Source: JBBRMY01 sp038230595 (lineage in GTDB: Bacteria; Bacteroidota; Ignavibacteria; Tepidaquicellales; Tepidaquicellaceae). From it: a stretch of DNA of 9,043 nucleotides. The DNA is taken from the NCBI GenBank assembly GCA_038230595.1, contig JBBRMY010000107.1, positions 1-9,043 of the forward strand, in the 5' to 3' direction. This document shows, piece after piece, positions 6,282 through 9,043 of this stretch. Position 1 is the first letter of the stretch, and each line of letters begins with the position of its first letter. Both the position numbers and the translations under genes were made by a program. The notes beneath the pieces are model-generated. The model searched no databases, was not told the origin of the DNA, and saw only the letters and a program-made list of their open reading frames with translations.

Positions 6282-6319
6282 AAAAAGGCTGTGATGCTCA
6301 GGCATCACAGCCTTTTTTT
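6282..6319 (+). terminator. Strong intrinsic terminator after LysM gene
   Basis: A 16-bp perfect stem, AAAAAGGCTGTGATGC (6282-6297) with GCATCACAGCCTTTTT (6302-6317), has the tetraloop TCAG and ends in seven T (6313-6319). It starts 23 nt after the stop codon. The A-run on the left arm means it could also act on the opposite strand. Confidence 0.95.
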
Positions 6320-6340
6320 ATGTTTCATATTAAAAACTTA

Positions 6341-6392
6341 TTCCTCGTTTCCAATCCACTTTTTCCTCGTTCCCAATCCACTGATTGGGAAC
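6341..6392. repeat. Tandem 20-bp repeat and hairpin of CGTTCCCAATC type
   Basis: TTCCTCGTTTCCAATCCACT (6341-6360) recurs at 6363-6382 with a single T-to-C change and a 22-nt period. The second copy continues into an exact 10-bp hairpin: GTTCCCAATC (6369-6378), loop CACT, GATTGGGAAC (6383-6392). The core resembles the TCGTTCCCAAgC...GCTTGGGAACG class of short palindromic intergenic repeats that I recall in other genomes. I cannot check its copy number here. Confidence 0.6.
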
Positions 6393-6408
6393 CGTTGACT
6401 TCAAAAGC

Positions 6409-6442
6409 AACCTGACAGGAAAAATAACCTGTCAGGTTTTTT
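6409..6442 (+). terminator. Second intrinsic-terminator-like hairpin before pdxH
   Basis: AACCTGACAGG (6409-6419) pairs perfectly with CCTGTCAGGTT (6428-6438) around an A-rich 8-nt loop and ends in six T (6437-6442). It lies about 90 nt beyond the LysM terminator and 54 nt before pdxH, with no gene between. It could be a back-up terminator, the end of an unseen small RNA, or a dispersed repeat with terminator form. Confidence 0.7.
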
Positions 6443-6496
6443 ATTTAGCATTAAATTTCGGATTTCTTATGGAAACGCTACAGGGTAATTTAATTT

Positions 6497-7147
6497 ATGC
6501 TAACAAAGAAAGAAATTGCCGCTATGCGTACGGATTACAGAAAGCATAAGCTTGATATACCGGATGTATCACCGGATCCGTTAAAGCAATTTAAAAAATG
6601 GTTTGAAGAAACTGTTGTGACTGAGATCGAAGAGCCGAATGCTATGACTCTGTCTACATCTACTCTAGAAGGTAAGCCCTCCTCAAGAACTGTATTGCTG
6701 AAATTCATTGATGATGACGGTCTTGCGTTTTTTACCAATTACGATAGCAGAAAAGGAAAAGAGATATTAAAAAACCCAAATGGAGCAATTTTGTTTTTCT
6801 GGAAAGAGCTTGAGCGCCAGATAAGAATAGAAGGAAAGATCGAAAAAATAACAAAGAAAGATTCACAGGATTATTTTGATTCCCGTCCTTTGCTAAGCAG
6901 GATAGGAGCAATTGCTTCACCACAAAGTGAGAAATTAAGATCAAGGCAAGATCTTGAAAATGATGTTGAAGAATTAATGGAGACTTTTAAGGATAAAAAA
7001 GTAATACCTGTCCCTTCAAACTGGGGCGGCTACAAATTAAAGCCAACTTATTTTGAATTCTGGCAGGGGAGAGAGAACCGCCTTCATGACAGGATAGTTT
7101 ATGAATTGAAAAAAGGTAAGTGGGAGATATACAGGATCGCACCTTAA
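6497..7147 (+). CDS. pdxH: Pyridoxamine/pyridoxine 5'-phosphate oxidase
   Basis: This FMN-dependent cytoplasmic enzyme oxidises pyridoxamine 5'-phosphate or pyridoxine 5'-phosphate to pyridoxal 5'-phosphate using oxygen. Its 216 residues align end to end with E. coli PdxH (218). Landmarks are the N-terminal MRTDYRKHKLD with DPLKQFKKWF, the FMN-binding SSRTVLLKF (62-70) and FFTNYDSRKGKEI (78-90), FFWKELERQIRIEGK, SRPLLSRIGAIASPQS (129-144), the substrate-binding EFWQGRENRLHDR (187-199, Arg195 and His197), and the conserved end WEIYRIAP. All key residues appear present, so it should be active, which implies access to oxygen at least at times. The ATG at 6497 gives the family's usual N-terminus; an earlier ATG at 6469 is out of frame. 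It is monocistronic as far as can be seen and convergent with the DUF971 gene. Confidence 0.97.
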   Translation: MLTKKEIAAMRTDYRKHKLDIPDVSPDPLKQFKKWFEETVVTEIEEPNAMTLSTSTLEGKPSSRTVLLKFIDDDGLAFFTNYDSRKGKEILKNPNGAILFFWKELERQIRIEGKIEKITKKDSQDYFDSRPLLSRIGAIASPQSEKLRSRQDLENDVEELMETFKDKKVIPVPSNWGGYKLKPTYFEFWQGRENRLHDRIVYELKKGKWEIYRIAP

Positions 7148-7181
7148 AATCAATTACGAATTGAGAATTGTGAAGATTGTG

Positions 7182-7207
7182 TAGGGACAGGTCGCGACCT
7201 ATCCGTA
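7182..7207. repeat. Imperfect palindrome centred on GGTCGCGACC
   Basis: TAGGGACAGGTCG (7182-7194) and CGACCTATCCGTA (7195-7207) form a 13-bp dyad with two mismatches and no loop, in the 79-bp spacer between convergent pdxH and the DUF971 gene. The central ten bases are a perfect palindrome. Just upstream are phased AATT-containing 7-mers (about 7153-7173: AATTACG, AATTGAG, AATTGTG). No T-tract follows on either strand, so it is not a standard intrinsic terminator. The form suggests a REP-like intergenic repeat with one arm decayed. Confidence 0.55.
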
Positions 7208-7226
7208 AATTTTATAGTTGTTGTAA

Positions 7227-7535
7227 TTATTTTTTTTCTGCTGAAAGTTTTTTTAGATATTCATAGGAATAAATCCCCGAATTATGTCCATCTTTCCAGG
7301 TAATGTGCAGTGCATAATTTCCTAATGTTTCAATTTTTCCTATCTCATAAAACCCCGTCGGTTTAAAAACCGCTTTCATCGGAATATAGGATTCAAAAAG
7401 AACTGTTTCACCTTTGCAATTTACACATGGGCATTCATCTCTGAGATACTTAATATCATAAGTATCTTCACTATCATCATCCCAGTTAATCGTGAGAGTG
7501 TTATCTACATTTCTGTTTATCTTTAGGGGTGACAT
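7227..7535 (-). CDS. DUF971 / GBBH-like N-terminal domain protein
   Basis: This 102-residue stand-alone protein fits the DUF971 family, the domain at the N-terminus of gamma-butyrobetaine hydroxylase. Diagnostic blocks are a short LTINWDDDSEDTYDIKYLRDECPCVNC, with CxCxxC at Cys35, Cys37 and Cys40, and the C-terminal HITWKDGHNSGIYSYEYLKKL (77-97). In human gamma-butyrobetaine hydroxylase, three Cys in the same spacing plus a His bind a structural zinc. Cys35/37/40 and His84 here are the likely equivalents. There is no oxygenase domain, so it is not itself a hydroxylase. Its cellular role is unknown; members are often found beside housekeeping genes. It starts 24 bp after the MFS gene stop and is probably co-transcribed with it. 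It ends opposite the pdxH 3' end. Confidence 0.88.
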   Translation of the reverse strand: MSPLKINRNVDNTLTINWDDDSEDTYDIKYLRDECPCVNCKGETVLFESYIPMKAVFKPTGFYEIGKIETLGNYALHITWKDGHNSGIYSYEYLKKLSAEKK

Positions 7536-7559
7536 TAATTGTTGTTTAAAGTTAAATGC

Positions 7560-8882
7560 TTAAATTTCTTCGTCCTCTTTAGTCTTATCAAATGCTGCAG
7601 CGAACTTTTCTTTTATCATTTGAGGGAATGATGTTCTTTTAGATTCGTTATTCAATACGATATCATTGTTTTCATTGGTCAGTATGCCCGGATCTTTTTT
7701 CATCGGAGGCTCTTTTATTGCAAAATAAACCAATGCTGCATTTCCATATAACATAATCGCCGATATTAAAAATATATACCTGTTGCTGACATAATAAGAA
7801 AGAGAGGTTGTTATAAGTGGACCTAAAAGATTTCCGAGCAATGTTGAACTTGATGCAAGCCCCATCACTCCCCCTTTTCTTTCAGCATGAATATTTTTAT
7901 TTATGTAAGCATAAAAGACCGGAACTATACCGTCAAGACAAAATCCCTGAAATGCCCTGATAGGAAAAAGCTGGTACGGATTATTCACAAATACATACAT
8001 CATAAATGCAGTTCCGGCTCCGAAGATCGCAAGCATAAGATTTTTCCGGAAGCCGCCTCTATCATTTCTTTTACCCCACCATGGAGAAGAAATTATTGTG
8101 AACACTCCCAGCGTTCCAAAAATAGCTCCGGATAGAGATGCAATATATTTTGTATCGTTGCTTAGCGATTCAATGAAAAGAGCAAAGATAGGCTGGGCAA
8201 GCGTGATGGATGTCTGCACCAGCAAGATAGTGATCATTGCCGTCCTTATCATAGGTAATTTCAGAACATATCTGATATTATCTCTGACCGAATGAGGCAC
8301 ATGAGAAGCAGGAACGGCCGGCTCCTTCACAAGGTAATATATCAACCCTGCGCTTATAAAGCACATTGCTGATGTAATGAAAAAAACAGTTCTGTGATTT
8401 GTAAGATCGGCAAGCACACCTCCAATCATAGGACCTATAATAGTCCCTGACATTATCGAGGTCTGTAAAACTCCGATAGCATATCCCGATCTTTCTTTCG
8501 GAGTTGATGAAACAACCAGGGCAAGTGAAGCTGCAATAAATCCGCTTACGAAACCTTGTATAATACGAAAAACAAAAAGCTGTTCTACATTCTGAGCTAA
8601 TCCGATAAGAAGCTGTGATAGCGCAAGACCAATGATAGCACGAAGTACCATTTTTTTCTTGCCGTATTTATCACCAAGAGAACCCCAGATGGGAGTTACC
8701 AGAAATGATATAATAAATGGACCACTGAAAACCAGACCGCTCCATTTCTGCAGTTCGGCAGGATCAGTTACACCTAAGTCGCGGATATAAAACGGAAGAA
8801 AAGGTATGACCATACTCATACCTACCATAGCAAGGAACTGTGCTATCCAGATGCTGTATAAATTCTTTTTCCAAAGTTCCAA
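7560..8882 (-). CDS. MFS drug-efflux-type transporter (DHA1, MdtG-like)
   Basis: This 440-residue inner-membrane protein has the 12-helix major facilitator pattern. Motif A is at 67-77 (GSLGDKYGKKK) after TM2. Motif C, typical of proton antiporters, is at 145-155 (SGTIIGPMIGG) in TM5. A central cytoplasmic linker lies near 186-210. The N-half (WKKNLYSIWIAQF..., WSGLVFSGPF, RSGYAIG, GVLADL..RTVFFIT) tracks E. coli MdtG closely, so a multidrug/proton antiporter is likely, but the substrate is unknown. An approximately 50-residue charged C-terminal tail (391-440) extends beyond the last helix. The start is TTG at 8882: in frame upstream come AAT and then a TAG stop, and the next ATG would remove half of TM1. 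GGGAAAG about 9 nt upstream can serve as ribosome-binding site. It lies between a partial upstream gene (67 bp away) and the DUF971 gene (24 bp). Confidence 0.93.
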   Translation of the reverse strand: MELWKKNLYSIWIAQFLAMVGMSMVIPFLPFYIRDLGVTDPAELQKWSGLVFSGPFIISFLVTPIWGSLGDKYGKKKMVLRAIIGLALSQLLIGLAQNVEQLFVFRIIQGFVSGFIAASLALVVSSTPKERSGYAIGVLQTSIMSGTIIGPMIGGVLADLTNHRTVFFITSAMCFISAGLIYYLVKEPAVPASHVPHSVRDNIRYVLKLPMIRTAMITILLVQTSITLAQPIFALFIESLSNDTKYIASLSGAIFGTLGVFTIISSPWWGKRNDRGGFRKNLMLAIFGAGTAFMMYVFVNNPYQLFPIRAFQGFCLDGIVPVFYAYINKNIHAERKGGVMGLASSSTLLGNLLGPLITTSLSYYVSNRYIFLISAIMLYGNAALVYFAIKEPPMKKDPGILTNENNDIVLNNESKRTSFPQMIKEKFAAAFDKTKEDEEI

Positions 8883-8949
8883 ATTCTAATACTTTCCCGT
8901 TTTGTTATTCGTGTATAGAGGGATATTTACTGCTTGTATAATTTTATTT

Positions 8950-9043
8950 CTAATAATTAAGATCCTTGATCTTCATCAGTCCTGCCTGCGCGCCATGACT
9001 GTTCACAACTGCTGCTGCATTTTTTGTAGCAAGGTTCATTGCC
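8950..9043 (-). CDS. C-terminus of an edge-truncated gene, possibly PfkB-type sugar kinase
   Basis: On the minus strand the right edge opens a frame encoding 30 residues ending in TAG at 8950. They read AMNLATKNAAAVVNSHGAQA followed by GLMKIKDLNY. Composition and the Ala-rich helix followed by a Gly turn and a short basic strand look like true coding sequence. The pattern 'A..LA...AA.VV...GA' recalls the C-terminal helix of PfkB-family carbohydrate kinases such as the heptose-7-phosphate kinase RfaE1, but 30 residues cannot prove it. The gene would lie 67 bp upstream of the MFS gene in the same direction. Confidence 0.5.
   Translation of the reverse strand, partial: AMNLATKNAAAVVNSHGAQAGLMKIKDLNY

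Noticed and set aside
6341..6392. CRISPR array
   Set aside because: There are only two 20-bp units with no spacer between them and no cas genes; this is a short tandem repeat.
6395..6400. TTGACT as a -35 box for pdxH
   Set aside because: No -10-like hexamer occurs 16-18 bp downstream, and the terminator-like hairpin would lie in between.

Overview
The window is AT-rich bacterial DNA with short spacers, Lys codons rich in AAA/AAG, Arg codons rich in AGA, and almost no strong Shine-Dalgarno sequences. A TonB-dependent receptor, an HU-like protein with a basic arm, RNase G, a cytoplasmic LysM protein and a DUF971 protein together suggest the Bacteroidota/Chlorobiota/Ignavibacteriota group. An uncultured Ignavibacteria-like genome is my best guess. 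This is inferred from protein flavour, not from a marker gene.

Layout, left to right. (1) Positions 2-1480 hold the C-terminal barrel of a TonB-dependent outer-membrane receptor, cut by the left edge. (2) Positions 1481-1731 are a gene-free spacer packed with hairpins and two diverged copies of an approximately 53-bp repeat. (3) An HU/IHF-like DNA-binding protein lies on the minus strand (1732-2163). (4) A 406-bp AT-rich divergent spacer carries several inverted repeats and a 7-codon upstream ORF that overlaps the next start codon. (5) The transcription terminator rho (2570-4018) is followed after 28 bp by RNase G/E (4047-5669), and the pair closes with a strong intrinsic terminator. (6) A monocistronic cytoplasmic LysM protein (5824-6258), similar in plan to E. 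coli Kbp/YgaU, has a perfect 7-bp dyad upstream and a 16-bp-stem terminator downstream. (7) A repeat hairpin and a third terminator-like hairpin precede pdxH (6497-7147). (8) A minus-strand cluster converges on pdxH. Read in its own direction it is an incomplete gene at the right edge (possibly a sugar-kinase C-terminus), an MdtG-like MFS transporter with a TTG start, and a DUF971 zinc-site protein.

Functionally, rho and rng pair transcription termination with RNA processing/decay in one probable operon, and a nucleoid-type protein is transcribed divergently from the same spacer. PdxH is a stand-alone vitamin B6 salvage/biosynthesis enzyme. The rest is housekeeping or transport.

I found no CRISPR array, tRNA, rRNA, transposase, phage gene or obvious defence system. 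This is mostly an ordinary chromosomal core region. The points worth a second look are the rho leader, the proline-less lysine-rich HU arm, the insert in the RNase G S1 domain, and the variety of short hairpin repeats between genes.
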